Shown in pieces: positions 25,249 to 38,004 of a DNA stretch of 64,000 nucleotides (position 1 is its first letter; the number at the start of each line of letters is the position of its first letter). The notes beneath the pieces are model-generated. The model searched no databases. It was not told the DNA's origin and saw nothing but the letters and a program-made list of their open reading frames with translations. This stretch comes from Ahaetulla prasina. Taxonomy: Eukaryota; Chordata; Lepidosauria; Squamata; Colubridae. Position numbers and translations under genes: made by a program. The DNA lies in assembly GCF_028640845.1 (NCBI RefSeq), contig NC_080540.1:227710794-227774793 (forward strand). The letters are read 5' to 3'.

Positions 25249-25640
25249 TAATTTTTATACCGCCCTTCTCCCGAAGGACTCAGGGCGGTGAACAGGCAGA
25301 TAAAATAATACAATACATTACAATAAAAACACTATTTAAAAAACTTATTCAATAAAGCCTAAATTTAAAATACAATACAAAATATAAAATAAACCCCAAT
25401 AAAATCCATGTTTAAAAACCCTATTAAGCCAGTCCTGCTCAGAAGAATAGATATGTTTTAAGCTCGCGGCGAAAGGTCCGGAGGTCAGGAAGTTGTCGAA
25501 GTCCTGGGGGAAGCTCATTCCAGAGGGTAGGTGCCCCCACCGAGAAGGCTCTCCTAAGAGATAAGGAGAGAATGCTCACTCTGCAGAAGGAATGTATACA
25601 GGAGCTGTTATGAATTACAAGTTTGGGGGAAAACATTTCA
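25249..25640 (-). pseudogene. L2-type LINE reverse transcriptase C-terminus and 3' end
   Basis: On the minus strand it encodes RRAFSVGAPTLWNELPPGLR followed by QLPDLRTFRRELKTYLFF, the typical end of L2 (CR1-clade) reverse transcriptases. The 3' UTR ends in a GC hairpin (CCGCCCTGAGTC, loop, GAAGGGCGG; complement of 25,259-25,289) and an (ATT)n tail. The copy is 5' truncated to the last tens of codons and is not a host gene. It is closely related to the longer plus copy at 33.2-33.95 kb. Confidence 0.9.
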
Positions 25641-26946
25641 AATTTTATACAAAAGATAAGATCAACTAAAAATCAAGCTAGAATAAAGTACCTTTTCAGA
25701 TTAATACTGAACTAGATTTTAATGTAGCACGCACAAATACAAGAAGTCCAAGATACCTTGCATTGCCATTTTTTCTTCTCTTATCAAGTGACACCAGGAA
25801 GAGAATTAAAACTTTATTTTAAATAAACCTAGTCCTTCACTAAGTGCAAACTGATAAATGGTTCAAAGAGGAAAGCTAAACATTTTAGCTTTTACTAGAA
25901 AAAAATTATAATGCTGTTTTGATTGCTATGTTAAGTAATATTCAGGACACCCAAAATGTAAAAGATATAAACAATGGAAAGCAGTATGTTTAAGAAAATC
26001 TACCAACTATTGAAGATGCATTAAGCCTTTTCTCTCCGGTGCCTTTTATTCCGACCAATTTTTCTTTCCAAAGTTGTTGGTTGTCCCAGAGTTGGGAAAC
26101 AGTTTTAATTGTTTATTCTGTCATAAAACAGCAGCCAGCCATAAATGTTTAATTAACGAGTAGTGTTGAAAAAAGATTTAAATTCTTCTTCTCTTGTGCC
26201 ACCGTTTTTCATTTAAAAGTAACATTTGAGAAAAATCCAATATATCTTCTCTATGACATAAAATTGAGCTTCAAAAGTACTATGTTTCATGTGAACAAGA
26301 TTCAAGAAGGAGAGAGGAAAGTCTTCTTCTTGCGGCGGGGGGGGGCATTCTATGGTTGTTCCACTTGGATACGCACAGAAGATTAATTCCTTTCGTAACA
26401 GAATCAGAAGTAAACAGAGAAGATAAGGTTCAGCCTTGAAAACACAAAGTAAAGCCATTTTTGCGCTACTATAGTTGCCAGAAATTCCTAACAAAAAGGC
26501 TTCTGGGAAAAGAGAAACAATTTTGAAGAATAGGAGAAGTTGAAACAAAAATGGAGAACTCTAAAGTTTTTTGTCATAGCACAAAAACAAACACACACAC
26601 ACACACACCTCTTGAGGGTAACAAACAAAATGAAAAAGGATATTTTTTTTTTCATTTCTGGATTTGGGCAATAAATATCTGCTCCTTTTGACACCTTTTG
26701 AGTGAATGAATATAGCTCTTCTGATTTTTAGGGAGTAAACTGGGGGGAGAGGAAAGTGCTGTCAAATAGAATTGAAGTGGATGGATGCTGTAAGGAAAAC
26801 AATTATTATCTACTCTTCACTGATAATAAAACTGATAAGCCCAAGTCTTCATCACAATGGAGAGATTATTCTATAATACTACAATTATAGAATCATATCA
26901 TTTTATTACAAAGAAACACCCTTAATGATAAAGATATATGTGCTGA

Positions 26947-27047
26947 GGGAGGAAGGGAGGGAGGGAGGGAGGGAGGGAGGAAGGAAGGAAGGAAGGAAGG
27001 AAGGAAGGAAGGAAGGAAGGAAGGAAGGAAGGAAGGAAGGAAGGAAG
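26947..27047. repeat. (GGGA)n-(GGAA)n microsatellite
   Basis: GGGA units change to about 15 GGAA units. Open frames of Lys/Glu/Gly/Arg on one strand and Pro/Ser/Phe/Leu on the other are repeat translations. Confidence 0.97.
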
Positions 27048-28881
27048 TCAAATGGGTGCCAAAACATGAACAAGCTTCTGAAAATTCTGACATTCTCAAC
27101 CTGGTAAAGTTTTTTAACTTTATTATTCTGTTTTCAGTTAGAAACTAATGTGAACTAACCTTGCCTCTACTTTTTTTTTCAAAGAATCAGAATAATGTAA
27201 TCAGATACTATTGTCTTGAAAACAATTAAGTGAGGTTTAAAAACACATAGCAGTCCTATCCTTGGCTGTTTCTACATTACAGTAAAGAACTGCAACACTT
27301 AATAACTTTTAAGGGGCAAAAGTCTTTATTTGATGATATAAAATGGGAGGGGATGCATTATGCAGATTGTTGGGACTGATTTGGTAGAGTTAATTCGAGG
27401 AATATTAACAAAATGGTAAATGATGTAATCTTGTTAAAAGCTTGGGCATATCTTGTCATCCGTTTAGTTGTTTTATGCTTTTTGTAGGTATCTTAAAACT
27501 ATAGCATAGACTAATAACCTCAATCAATTCTAAACCACATATAATAATTAACTAGGAGACTACCCAACCAGCTTATTTCATGCCACCAAAGTGTAAGGAA
27601 TTCAAAAAGTAATGATATTGCCAACTACATAGCCAGGCTCTGAGCAATGAAAAGATGAACAATATGTGAGTTGATCTCATCCTTTGAAGTCAGAACTGCT
27701 TTTTTAAAACAGCAAATTGTACTTTAAAATATACTGTACTGCAGGGCATAGACACAATTTCAGGTGGCAGTTTCTAGAGGTTACAGGCTGGTATTGATTG
27801 TTGTATATGCAAATTTTAATTTGCTGTTCCTTCAGTAGCCCTGTGATTTATTTAGGCAGAGATCTTGGTTGAAATAAGGCCAAGTATCTCTTTTGTTAGA
27901 GGCAATATAAGTAAATGCTATAGTCACCAACTGGAGTAACCCAGGAATTCATGAAGCAATTCATAAATCATTTAAAAAAATCCACTGAAGTCTGTAAGAA
28001 AGGAGACCTGTCTGGCAATACAAAATGCACTGCAATCAGTTGGAAGGCTTTCTTAGATTAAAAGATCTAAATGGACAATAGTTTCTGGAAGATTTTGATT
28101 TGTCTGTTACTGGTGACAGTTACAGCTATTCTTCATGAACACAGGTAAATTTTGCAAAAAAAAAAATCCAACAATAACAACTTAAAAGAAAATGTTCAGC
28201 TATTAGACTAAAAAGAAGTTCTAAAAGTTTAAAGAAAGCAATCTGTCTGCAGTATCCTGATCCCTCAAAGCTAACAAATGATTGTATGAATGCAGCTAAA
28301 GTGGGTGTATGGTTGTGTATTTGTACAAGCTAATTGAGATCTTAGCTTCTTGTTCAAAGCACTAGAAGGCAAAAGCTAGGTGAAGATCAAAAGCAAAGCC
28401 ATGACATTTCTCTACTCCTGGCAGTGAAGAAATATATGAGTTTTTCCTGAGGATTTCGCTCTTCTTGGCCATGTTTGCAAAACCAACATTGGTTTATAGG
28501 GAAAGCTTCACTGCCTCCAATTCCGCTTGCGCTCTACTCTACCGAAATGGTGTGACTTTCTCTTCCTTCTCAGCATTTTCCCATGGGGCCAATCAATTCC
28601 ACCATGTAATATTTGGAGGACAAGGTAGCTATCCAACCATTTTAAACACACACCTTGTAAAAATACGATTTCCTTTATTAAATAGAATGAAAAGTCTTTG
28701 TTTCCTTTCTCTGAGGTACTGTATACTAATATTTAAGAACTTAGCGCTTTTTAAAAATAATATTTTTCCACACTGTGAGTCTGGGAGAATATATTAAATA
28801 CTTTAAATAAATATTACCTTTTGAGCAAGACATCTAACTACTGTTTGTAGTGTATTCTGTCGTAATATCTCAGATTTTCAG

Positions 28882-29066
28882 CTTCTGTTCCTTCCCCCCC
28901 CCCCACCCTTATTGTATAAGCCCTGGGAGAATTCTTCCTCCCCCTCCTTTCATGCAGAAAAGAACATCACAGCCTTCAGCCACCCAGCAATTTGGCGAAG
29001 TGCATTTGAAGACAAATGGTTCACTGAGCAATCCTTCTTTCCAGCCAAACAGCATCCAAATCCAAG
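28882..29066 (+). CDS. GLIS3: GLIS3 exon, proline-rich segment
   Basis: 185 nt; the first base completes the previous codon and the exon leaves after one base. The product includes CISPGRILPPPPF, then QKRTSQPSATQQFGEVHLKT, then NPSFQPNSIQIQ. The SFQPN-x-I segment is typical of GLIS3 just before the transactivation region. The donor is GTAAGA at 29,067. The start is ambiguous. AG at 28,880-28,881 gives the exon listed, and AG at 28,919-28,920 is also in frame and would drop 13 residues. I prefer the first because the extra residues resemble the mammalian protein as I remember it. Confidence 0.9.
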
Positions 29067-29395
29067 GTAAGACAGAAAGCTACCTTAATACCTTCTGTTA
29101 TTCCTAGTGAGGAGATAAAATGAAAAGTGGTTCCTTCCCTGCAGTGCCACAAGATATAAGGTGTCAAAGGAATCGCTCTAGGCTTCTGAATGCTCCAGAT
29201 GTATATTTGCATTGCAACCAATACAAAAAAAAAACCAACCAACAACAACTAACAAAATTAAGTGAAGGTACAAAAACAAATAACTTCTGGAAGACCTCAT
29301 TTTTTTTCCTGGGCATTTTGTTTTGAAAAGGTTGGTAACATTAAACTTTTTTGAAGAATGGACTTTTCCTTTGGAGGGAGAGGGTGAGATCAACC

Positions 29396-29650
29396 CAGGG
29401 GTAAAATACTCCTGGTTTGGTTGAACCGGTAGTGATGGTGCCGGTGGTTTGGAGAACCAGTAGCAATGGTGGCACGAGGCTCTGCCTACCCACCTGGTTG
29501 TCATTACCTGGTTCCTTGGTTTTAACCAGGAACTAATCTGGTTTTTACCCTCTCCGCATGCACAGAAGGGTTTGCGCATGTGCAGAGGGTCGGTGTGGGT
29601 GGGGCGTGCACTTCTGAACTGGTTGGGAAGGTAAGTAGATTTCACCCCTG
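29396..29650. mobile_element. Non-autonomous hAT element with 8-bp target duplication
   Basis: The left end is CAGGGGTAAAATACT and the right end AGATTTCACCCCTG, an inverted pair. Flanks are gatcaacc (29,388-29,395) and gatcagcc (29,651-29,658), 7 of 8 matching. The 255-bp interior contains 'gaaccggtag' and 'gcatgcac' words shared with the elements near 40.3, 49.9, 58.8 and 63.7 kb. Confidence 0.85.
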
Positions 29651-29705
29651 GATCAGCCTTTCTCTTCCCTTTTCTTCGAGGATGAGTTTGTCTTCTTTTG
29701 GAGTA

Positions 29706-30000
29706 CAGACAGTCCTCGAATTATGACTGCCTTTGAGATCACAATTTTCTTTGCTAAGCAAAGCAGTTGTTAAGTGAATCTTGCCCGATTTTATAACCTT
29801 TTTTTAAGCAAATTGTTGCAGTTGTTAAGTGAATCATGCAGTCTTTAAGAAAATCTGGCTTCCCCCATTGAGTTTGCCTATTAGCAGCCAGCTGAGAAGG
29901 TCACAAATGGCAATGTGGCCCTGGGACACTGAGACCATTGTACATACAAGCCGGATGCCAAAGCCTGAATTTTGATCGCATGATTGTGGGGAGCTGCCAC
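29706..30000 (+). mobile_element. Tigger-like element, right-truncated
   Basis: The left end CAGACAGTCCTCGAATTATG is preceded by TA. The interior has 'ttgttaagtgaat' repeats as in the other three copies. The sequence stops matching near 30,000, before the right terminal repeat. Confidence 0.65.
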
Positions 30001-32756
30001 TCTCAGGTAGCTCTGATGGCATCTTCCCTGTGATTATGTGTTCACACTCCAAGAGATTTCTTCAAGTGACAGCAAAGAACAGATGAAACATCTCCCCTTG
30101 CCTTCTCCGGAAGAGAAAAAGACTTAAGCCCTGAACATATTCACTGAAATCTTCATTACTAATCTTTAATCAGGATGTGTGGGAAATAGTCGTAAGAAGT
30201 ACTTGAAACACTGGTTTATTCACAGTGAGGTCAAGCTACTCTTTACATTTACACAGGTGTCTCACTAAAATTATAAAAAGAATGCATGTTTGTGCAGCGT
30301 GAGGAGGAAGAGTGGTCTACGTGTTAAATGTGGAGTAAATGTTGAAGCAGTACACATTGAAATCTCTAGATAAGGGACACCGTTTTTCTGAAATGGAGCA
30401 TAAATAGTTACCCAACTTGAATGAAACCTGAAGGCGTTCCCCAGTTCAGATTTGATTTTATCGTACACAATCTGATAGGTGGCATGGCAAACAAATGCAA
30501 TTCTATTCTCTGTGTGAAGAAAGGAAGAAGCTCATTGTTTACAAATGGTAATCTGACTGAGTAAAACCAACTTTACCTAATTTCATGGAATATAGTCTTC
30601 TAAAACACAAATGTGTTGGGAAATAATCAATTTATTTATTTCATTCACTACAAAAAATCAATTTTCATTACAGGTTGGTTTTGTTCCGTCACGCATAAGC
30701 CATTGCCAGTTCAGATCCTGGGAATTCCCTTGGAATGTCCCTAGGAAAAAGCAATAATGATGAAGTTTTCCAGGAAAGGAATTTTCTAGAAAAAAAATAG
30801 TTCATAGGGTTAGTCCCAAAGAAGGAGAGGGTTTAGAGGGCATGAAAAACATCAACATATTTAAGTTTTCAAGGGAAAACTTCCTTCATTAAACCCACCT
30901 TTGGTATTTTCCCAAGACTACAGTATATGGAGATGAATCTATTCTGTTTTTCCTTTCACCTGAGAGTTTCAGAAGAAAATGCAAATGTATCTGGAGTCAG
31001 TTGTTAGACTTTCCCCAATAACTTTTCCAAACAAACTGGATATTTTCAACTAAACAAAGCTTTGTGGCCTAAAAAGGACAAAGAATCTTGCTGTTCTGTT
31101 CTGATTTTGCTGGTCTTGCTGAATTTCTCTGTCTCTCTGTATATGTATGTGTACGAGTGAGTGAGAATTTGTGTTTCTTAAAACTGCAATTCATTTTCTG
31201 CCCCTATTTCCAGAATTAGCTGGACTTTTGTCTTCCCAGACTCCTTTCTTTCAAATTGCCAAATTGTTTTCTCTATCTCTAGTCTCTTCCCCCCCCCCCC
31301 AAAAAAAAGGGGGGGTGTCCTCTCCTTCTAGGTAGATTTCACATATAGTAAACTTCCGTCTAGACAGTGAAGAAATATCCTTTCATGACTAATCACTACA
31401 AAATGATCAGCTTAAATCAAGGGTGCATTTCTTCTTCCTGAACAAATCCAAAATTACCGTTCTCTTGCATATCCCTTGAATGTCTTTGTTTTTCTATCCT
31501 CTGTGAAATCTCTTTTATGAAATCAGACACCAATTGCAGCGACTGACATTTGAATGCAATTATTTTATTATTAGAAGTGTGTATGTAGGATAATTGAAGC
31601 AAGAAAAAGGTTAATATGCTTTTTATTCTTTCCAACCCAAAGAAATGTATGAAAATTATGTAAAGAAGGTCAGGACTCCATCTGTCTGTCAGCAGCATAA
31701 AGCTCCAAAGCGGAACAGAAGAGGACCTCTTAATAGCAGCTCTTCTGTGGGTCACAGGCAGCCTGTCTTGGGCTTCCCAGTGTGCACATTATGCACACGC
31801 ACGTACAGACCAAACACATTACTTTGTTCCACAGAAGAAATTACAGATTCCTTGCATTGGTGTGGCTGGTAAAGGGGTCGAAATGAATTCCAGAAGCCAT
31901 ACTTCTCACGAATTCCCCACCTTGTTTAACATCGGTTTGCTAGAATAATATGATAAATACTGAAATTATATTCCTCAGAATTGAATTGTACTCTCCCAGA
32001 AATATTAGGCTGCTTCATTGTTTATTTGCTCTGCTTTTGTTAGGTCAACATTTTTCTTAGCATAGAAGTCCAACTAAAAAGCTTCCTTGAAGTTGATGCT
32101 GAGTAAACATCACAGGATTCGATTTGAAGTAAAATAACTTTCCTTAACGATACTGAATTTCTGAAGAAGTAAACTATTTAGGAAATAATGGTGAATAATC
32201 CTGTATCCAATTGCTGAATATTCTACAGCTTTTGTAAAAAAAAAATAGCTAAATAAACTTTAAAGTATTTAAAACGGAATATTTTAGTCATCATAATGCA
32301 TAATGACAATATCCCAGATTTTAAAAAAGAATATATCGTTACTCAAAACATGGAGATTGGGTAATAAAAAAAATATGTATAGTTTTGTACCTTATTGTGT
32401 TCTCTCTCTCCTTCTCTCTCATTAATGTGCCTATTGCCAGATACTGAGATCTACCACTTGTGTATATGCAAAGTGAACACGATACAAGAGTAATCAAACA
32501 CATGGAAGGATAGGTTAGGTATTTGTTAAATGTATATCCCACATTGTTGCCAACATTTTGAGAGTTTGATTTCCATATCAAAATATGCATCTAAGGTCAA
32601 GATAACATTGTACCAATATAAGAGGCATTAATGGCTATGTAATGCTAGAACCTGGTATATCACCATGGAGGAAATGGCCTTAGTCAAACTTTTAAGTAAT
32701 TTACAAAACATGAAAAATGTTTCTCAGGGAGATTATATTTTGGTCAAAGTTGTGGA

Positions 32757-33215
32757 AGCCAACTGCAGCTTAAACAATGACCCCAAAATCAGGAAGATTA
32801 TTAAACTCTGAATTGAACCTCTGCCAAATGAGCTTGTTGAGGTCTTTTCCCAAAGCTATGTGGAGCCTAGATGGGGAGGAACTAAATCTGACTCAATCCT
32901 CTTCGTGGAAATCAGGGTCTCCTGGAATTGAGGATTTTTCATCTATATTCTTGTACAGCACTTCCTCATTTAAGAGTGGTGAGGAATCTGAGGGTCCTCT
33001 TGGACTCACAACTCCTTCTGACAGAGCAGGTACCAGTTATAGGGGGTACCAGTCTCCTCAAGGCTCAACAGCTACAATGTGCTGCACATGAAGTTGTCCA
33101 CGACAACCATTCAGAAGCTTCAGTTGGTCCAGAACACAGCACTTGGGCAATGATGGGTTTGCCTTGGTATGCCCGTGCTATTTTAAGTTTCATTGATAGA
33201 GCCATATTTCTGGAC
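32757..33215 (+). pseudogene. Diverged L2-type LINE reverse transcriptase fragment
   Basis: A decayed stretch in which the + strand still encodes VRNLRVLLDSQLLLTEQV, the conserved L2 motif just after the reverse transcriptase core. Frameshifts and stops follow. It is more diverged than the copy beginning at 33,217, so the two may be separate insertions rather than one. Confidence 0.6.
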
Positions 33216-33216
33216 T

Positions 33217-33953
33217 AGCTGGAGCACCAGGACGCCTTACGCACGGTCACTCACGCCCTCGTCACTTCCCGCCTGGACTATTGCAATGCTCTCTACATGG
33301 GGCTCCCCTTGAAGAGCACCTGGAGGCTCCAGTTAGTCCAGAACGCGGCCGCGCGGGTGATAGAGGGAGCACCGCGCTGCTCCCATATAACACCTATCCT
33401 GCGTGGCCTGCACTGGCTGCCGGTAGCCTTCCGGGTGCAATTCAAGGTATTAGTGACCACCTTCAAAGCGCTCCATGGCTTAGGACTGGGGTATCTACGA
33501 GACCGTCTTCTGCCACCGATAGCCTCCCAACGACCTGTGCGCTTCCACAGAGTGGGCCTGCTCAGGGTGCCGTCAACCAAACAATGTCAGTTGGCGGCCC
33601 CCAGAGGGAGAGCCTTCTCTGTGGCAGCACCGGCCCTTTGGAACGAGTTATCTCCGGGATTACGCCAACTCCCCGACCTCCGAACCTTCAAGTGGGAATT
33701 AAAAACTTTATTATTTAATCGTGCGGGACTAGCCTAAATGCATTTTAATTATAGTTTTTAAATTTTAAAGGGTTTTATGTCGGTTTTGACCATTTTAGTA
33801 AATTGGCCAATTAAATATTCATTTTAAATGTGTTTTAAATTTGTTATTTATATTATGTTTACTTTTGTGTTTTTAATACAGCTGTAAACCGCCCTGAGTC
33901 CTTCGGGAGAAGGGCGGTATAGAAATTGGATTATAAATAAATAAATAAATTTC
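33217..33953 (+). pseudogene. L2-type LINE, reverse transcriptase C-terminus and 3' end
   Basis: The frame from about 33,265 reads SRLDYCNALYMGLPLKSTWR, LQLVQNAAARVIEG, HITPILRGLHWLPV and RAFSVAAPALWNELSPGLR, ending near LKTLLFNRAGLA and a stop at 33,735-33,737. These are the standard landmarks of the L2/CR1-clade reverse transcriptase end. The 3' UTR carries the hairpin CCGCCCTGAGTC...GAAGGGCGG (33,889-33,917) and an (ATAA)n tail. The open frame is long enough to look like a gene, but it is only the C-terminal part of ORF2 with no N-terminal part. Confidence 0.92.
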
Positions 33954-34984
33954 TCAACACGTTTTTATACAGTATGTTTTTTCTGCACACGTGGTTTTAT
34001 ACATCTTGAATTGCAATAATCGGGAAGTGTAGAACAGCCTACATTTGAATTCTGGCTTGTCTTTAGACTGGGAAGTATGACTTAGGTAAGCATGCAATGA
34101 AATACAGACCAAACCAATTATTCCACCTTCTCGGGATGTGGCTGTTTTTTCAGAATCCGAAGTGAGAACAGTTCAGGACACGTTGCATCTCTAGTAATGC
34201 GGTCATTTTCACAATTGTAGAAGTCAAGAGAAGAGATCAACTTTTGCAAAGCTCTGTTGCTTCCCTACACTGCAGCAACAAGGCCAAAAATTTCCCAGCT
34301 GATATGATTTTTCACCCGAGCTCTTATTCACTTAATATGGCACGGTGCATGAAGGCATTTACTTAAGGATTTTTTTTCCTGGTTTGCTGAGGATGATATT
34401 TGCTTGTACATTTTATATACACATTATTCTTGCATCACAAGGTATCCAAAGTTTATACTGGTAAATGGAAACCTGTACTGATTGTTCCCAAATATTTTTA
34501 AATGTTTTCATTTGTTCTTTTATCTGTGCAAGACTTTTCTGTACAATGTTCCCAAAGTTCTCCCAGACAATGTTCTCTGCTCTGTAGCAGAAGATAGCTT
34601 AGAAATAAGTTTAAGTAAAATTGCTTGGTGTTACAAGTTTTGAGTTCCTTTAAACGTGACTCTTTTGTTATTGACAAAAGAATAGAGTGAGTCCATTCTT
34701 GCCTGTCAATTCTTCACCCTAACAACATCCTTAAGGGTTAAATGAAAGAATAACTCCATTAGATCCAGTATAATGAGAAAGGCAGTATGTTGATTAGAAT
34801 GCCTATTCTTTCAAATATAGATACTGAAAATATTTATGAATGGACAGTGGATAGAAACTTTCAAGCATTGCCCTTTGATATACAGTATCCCCAACTAATA
34901 TTGGAGAATATTCAAAGAATTGTATATGCACTCAACTAGAATACATTCTATGGTGTTATCTGACTGCATGATTCTATTTCTCTC

Positions 34985-35382
34985 TGTCAGGGTTCCAAGT
35001 AATACACCTAACAGAATCAAAACTCCAAGGCAGGCATGCTCCTCAAAGTATAGATTTATTAGGCATGTCATATTGGCACATCTGGGGAAACCCAACTCTA
35101 AACCCCCCTTGGGTTTCCCCCTAGTTAAAAGTAGAGTTTTCTTTCCCCCTCCCATGCAGTCCATCACATGGTCCAATCAGGTCACAGTCCAAAGCTCACT
35201 TGGTCTCAGATCCCACCTCCTTGTACCTAGTGGGAAAGTCCTTGGTTCTCAGAGGAAAGAATTTTATTTTGGCTACAATCCCACAGCTATCTCTACCTTC
35301 CCCCCTCCCGTTCCCACAGCTCAACTCATCTCCACTGTGGCAGCCCTGAAGGTGGAGGGGGATAATGGCTCCAGGACTGACA
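34985..35382 (-). mobile_element. Solo LTR, minus strand
   Basis: Ends are TGTCAGGG and GGACTGACA, a TG...CA pair with 6-bp inverted repeats. Flanks are ctctc and ctccc (4 of 5 matching), a 5-bp target duplication with one change. An AATAAA signal lies on the minus strand (complement near 35,053), close to the left end, which sets the orientation. There is no internal coding sequence. The family (endogenous retrovirus or Gypsy-like) cannot be told. A 248-codon frame crosses the element and its flanks and is not a gene. Confidence 0.7.
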
Positions 35383-35399
35383 CTCCCTCTTATTCATTT

Positions 35400-35473
35400 T
35401 CTCCCTTCCTCTCTCCCTCCCTCCCTCCCTTCCTCCCTTCCTCCCTTTCTCTCTTTCTCTCTCTCTCTCTCTG

Positions 35474-35514
<41 letters not shown>

Positions 35515-35519
35515 TATAC
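35400..35519. repeat. CTCC/CTTC, CT and CA compound microsatellite
   Basis: Pyrimidine-rich tetranucleotide units, then CT, then CA. It lies immediately right of the solo LTR. Confidence 0.97.
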
Positions 35520-36383
35520 ACAGATTGCATTTATGCTTCTTTTCAATCTGAAAATCATTCATTTTTGACTGCAGCACTTGGGGAAAAGCCTAGCTTTCAC
35601 CTAAAAAATGAAACAATTTTTTATTTTTGTGACATTGAGTTTACTTGTAGCATCACTAATGTGTGAATGGGTTTTGTCTTGTAAAGCAGGTAAAATAATG
35701 GCATGACATAATTTTTTTACAAGAATAAGTTTAAATGGGTGATTATTCAAAAAGAGCAAATGAACTTTTATCTTATCTAATACAATAACAATGTCAGTTC
35801 CCTAAATAAGGGAAATACTATAAAAGAAAACATTGATTTCTTAGTCAGGATGTGAAGCGTTTTTGAGAGGCAACGTTCAGATGTATCATCCTCTTCTAAA
35901 AAGCAAGTGGAAACCTGTTGGATGTTTAATTCGATATTAGAGGAGGATTAATTCTGACAAAACGCATAAATTACATTGTCCTCAGAAGGTTGCTCTGAAG
36001 TAACAGACTATAGGCCTTAGCTCATATTCTCCTAGTTTTACTGGCTGCTTGTCTTACTAGTTGCTGCATTCTGAATCTTTGTGCTGTTATTCACTTCCAT
36101 TCATTTTTCCCTCTTCTGTGACTTGACTCTGTTGTCCACTGATATTTCCATGCAGTAGATTCTTTAAGAGAATATATCAAGATAATAGAAACTATCTATT
36201 ATCAGGAAGGCATGAAAAAGGCCAGCCAGGATACAAAGTAATTTTTAGGGAAAGGGGTTAAGAAATCAAGTCCAAAACTTTTTTCCTTTCCCAAGCAATC
36301 TTCAGATCCAGATATTTTTTCCTGTGATATCTGAAGTTTAGTAAACAAAAGTCTAAGAAATATGAGTTTACTAGATTGTTCCA

Positions 36384-36487
36384 AAAAGGGACATGCTGGC
36401 TCAGTGGCTAAGACGCTGATCTTGTCAATCAAAAGGTTGGGAACGACTAGCACATATGTGCGAGGGGAACCTTTACCTTTACCTTAG
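36384..36487 (+). mobile_element. tRNA-derived SINE, internally deleted
   Basis: A tRNA-like start, 'tggctcagtggctaagacgc' (A-box region), is followed by 'tgatcttgtcaatc' and soon by the 3' end 'ggggaacctttacctttacc'. The body between them is missing compared with full-length squamate copies. Confidence 0.6.
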
Positions 36488-37386
36488 ACTGTTCCACCAA
36501 ATAATAACCACACTGTTCAAGTTTACAACTGAGTCGTGGTGCCTGAATATGGTTGACCACGAGCTAAGATGAGAATGGGCCAGACTCATCCCCAAATTAG
36601 GTCTTTCCACAATACTTTTCTTGAACTTCAAATGATCTGGTAGTAATATGTATTTGTGCAAAATCACCCAAATTTTTTTTAAAAAAATAAGTAACTGAGC
36701 AATCCCTTCGGCTCTCCAAATAATAATGTAAATTATGAATGTGTGATTATACTTAGTGAGACATCCTTTCTGAATCGCCATTTTTCAAGTATATTTAAGA
36801 TTATAAATATTACAGTCATACTTTTAGTATTTTAAGGCGCACACATACAGTATTTGCACATCCCAAAGGTATATTTTATTCATGTTCAGAAAACCTATTA
36901 AGAATAATACTAAATATATTCTCTTTGCTCAGCAGTGTCTTCAGAAACTTGAGACACCAAAGTCCAATCTTGTGCTAAATTTGTTTTTTCCTGTAAATCT
37001 GGGTAATTGACTGGAACGCAATCAATTAGTATTATTTCATTTCACAGAACAGTGTTGGAATTAGAAGAACATAAAAGAAGCTGTGCTGAAGTAGCCAAAT
37101 TCTATTGCTTTCCATAGAACATCCCATATTTCCGCCCTAGCCATCTGATAATAAGGAAAAGATTGTTTCAAAGATTAAATTAGGTGTAAAATTAATGTGA
37201 GTTATTTTTATGTACAATTCTCATGAAAACAGCAAGATAATTAATTGCTATGATGGCTCATGAATTAGGCCCAAGCAAATATTTACAAGTAGCAGGGAAC
37301 AGTGTGCTTGAAAATGTAAAGTCAGATGAATAAATTGGTTTGAATAGAAATGTATTATTTAAGTAACCTTGTTACCTTCTTTTTAG

Positions 37387-37569
37387 GTGTTTATGGGCAA
37401 CTACAGACTTTCTGCTCCCCTCATTATACTGACAATCAGAGAAATATACAACACATTGGAGCTTGTAACATGGTCCCTCCTTTTGAAGATTGTTTGGTAC
37501 CGACATCTATGGGTCAGACGGGTTTTGATGTTTTCCATAAAGCATTTTCAGCACATTCTGGTATTACAG
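37387..37569 (+). CDS. GLIS3: GLIS3 exon, conserved C-terminal region
   Basis: 183 nt; the first two bases complete a Gly codon and the exon leaves after one base. The product reads VYGQLQTFCSPHYTDNQR, then SLVPTS-like FEDCLVPTSMGQTGFDVFHK and AFSAHSGIT. The FEDCLVPTSMGQ block is highly characteristic of GLIS3 and belongs to the C-terminal transactivation domain defined in mammals. The acceptor is T-rich with TAG at 37,384-37,386, and the donor is GTATGA at 37,570. There are no stops or frameshifts. Confidence 0.96.
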
Positions 37570-38004
37570 GTATGACAATTATAACATTATGATACTATTA
37601 TTTAAAATAAGTATATGTTCTCTTATACATTGGTGGTTTCATAAACAATCCCTGGAGACAGGTGTGATCAAATTACAAATTGACTTTTTTTCCAATTTGA
37701 AACTCGGGTTGTAACAAGATATACAACTACCCAGCTCCAGAACCGTCATCATTGGAAGTGTGGTTCAGTTTTAGTTGAGAACAAAATCCCTTTTCACATT
37801 ATTCTAACTTGCAGAATATTGCTTTATTTCCATATTTATATCTTATCATTTAGATCTCAAATGGAAACAGTTCTTTACACTGAATAGATCATAGTTTATA
37901 TTAAAAATTATGAGCATTATATCATTTGCTATGATAATTCACTATCTCTCTATAGGAACTTTATAACTAGCAAAGTGACCCTCAGGATGCTTGAAGCCTT
38001 ATAG

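Larger units (their letters stand above)
24670..28881 (+). other. GLIS3: GLIS3 intron (4.2 kb)
   Basis: Holds an L2 LINE 3' end with an expanded AAT tail (25.16-25.64 kb) and a GGGA/GGAA microsatellite (26.95-27.05 kb). The stretches 24,670-25,150, 25,650-26,940 and 27,050-28,880 show no gene or repeat that I recognise. Confidence 0.85.
29067..37386 (+). other. GLIS3: GLIS3 intron (8.3 kb)
   Basis: Holds a hAT element (29.4 kb), a truncated Tigger-like copy (29.7 kb), two L2 pieces (32.8-33.95 kb), a solo LTR (35.0-35.4 kb), a pyrimidine/CA microsatellite and a small SINE remnant (36.4 kb). The stretches 30,010-32,750, 33,955-34,980, 35,520-36,380 and 36,490-37,386 show nothing that I recognise beyond a C9/A8/G7 homopolymer patch near 31.3 kb. 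Confidence 0.85.

Noticed and set aside
33281..33737. Overlapping open frames of 145-146 codons
   Set aside because: One frame is the C-terminal part of an L2 reverse transcriptase and the other is its shadow. The element is 5' truncated and has a LINE tail, so it is not a host gene.
34920..35666. 248-codon open frame
   Set aside because: It runs through a minus-strand solo LTR and a CT/CA microsatellite, with no domain and no splice logic.
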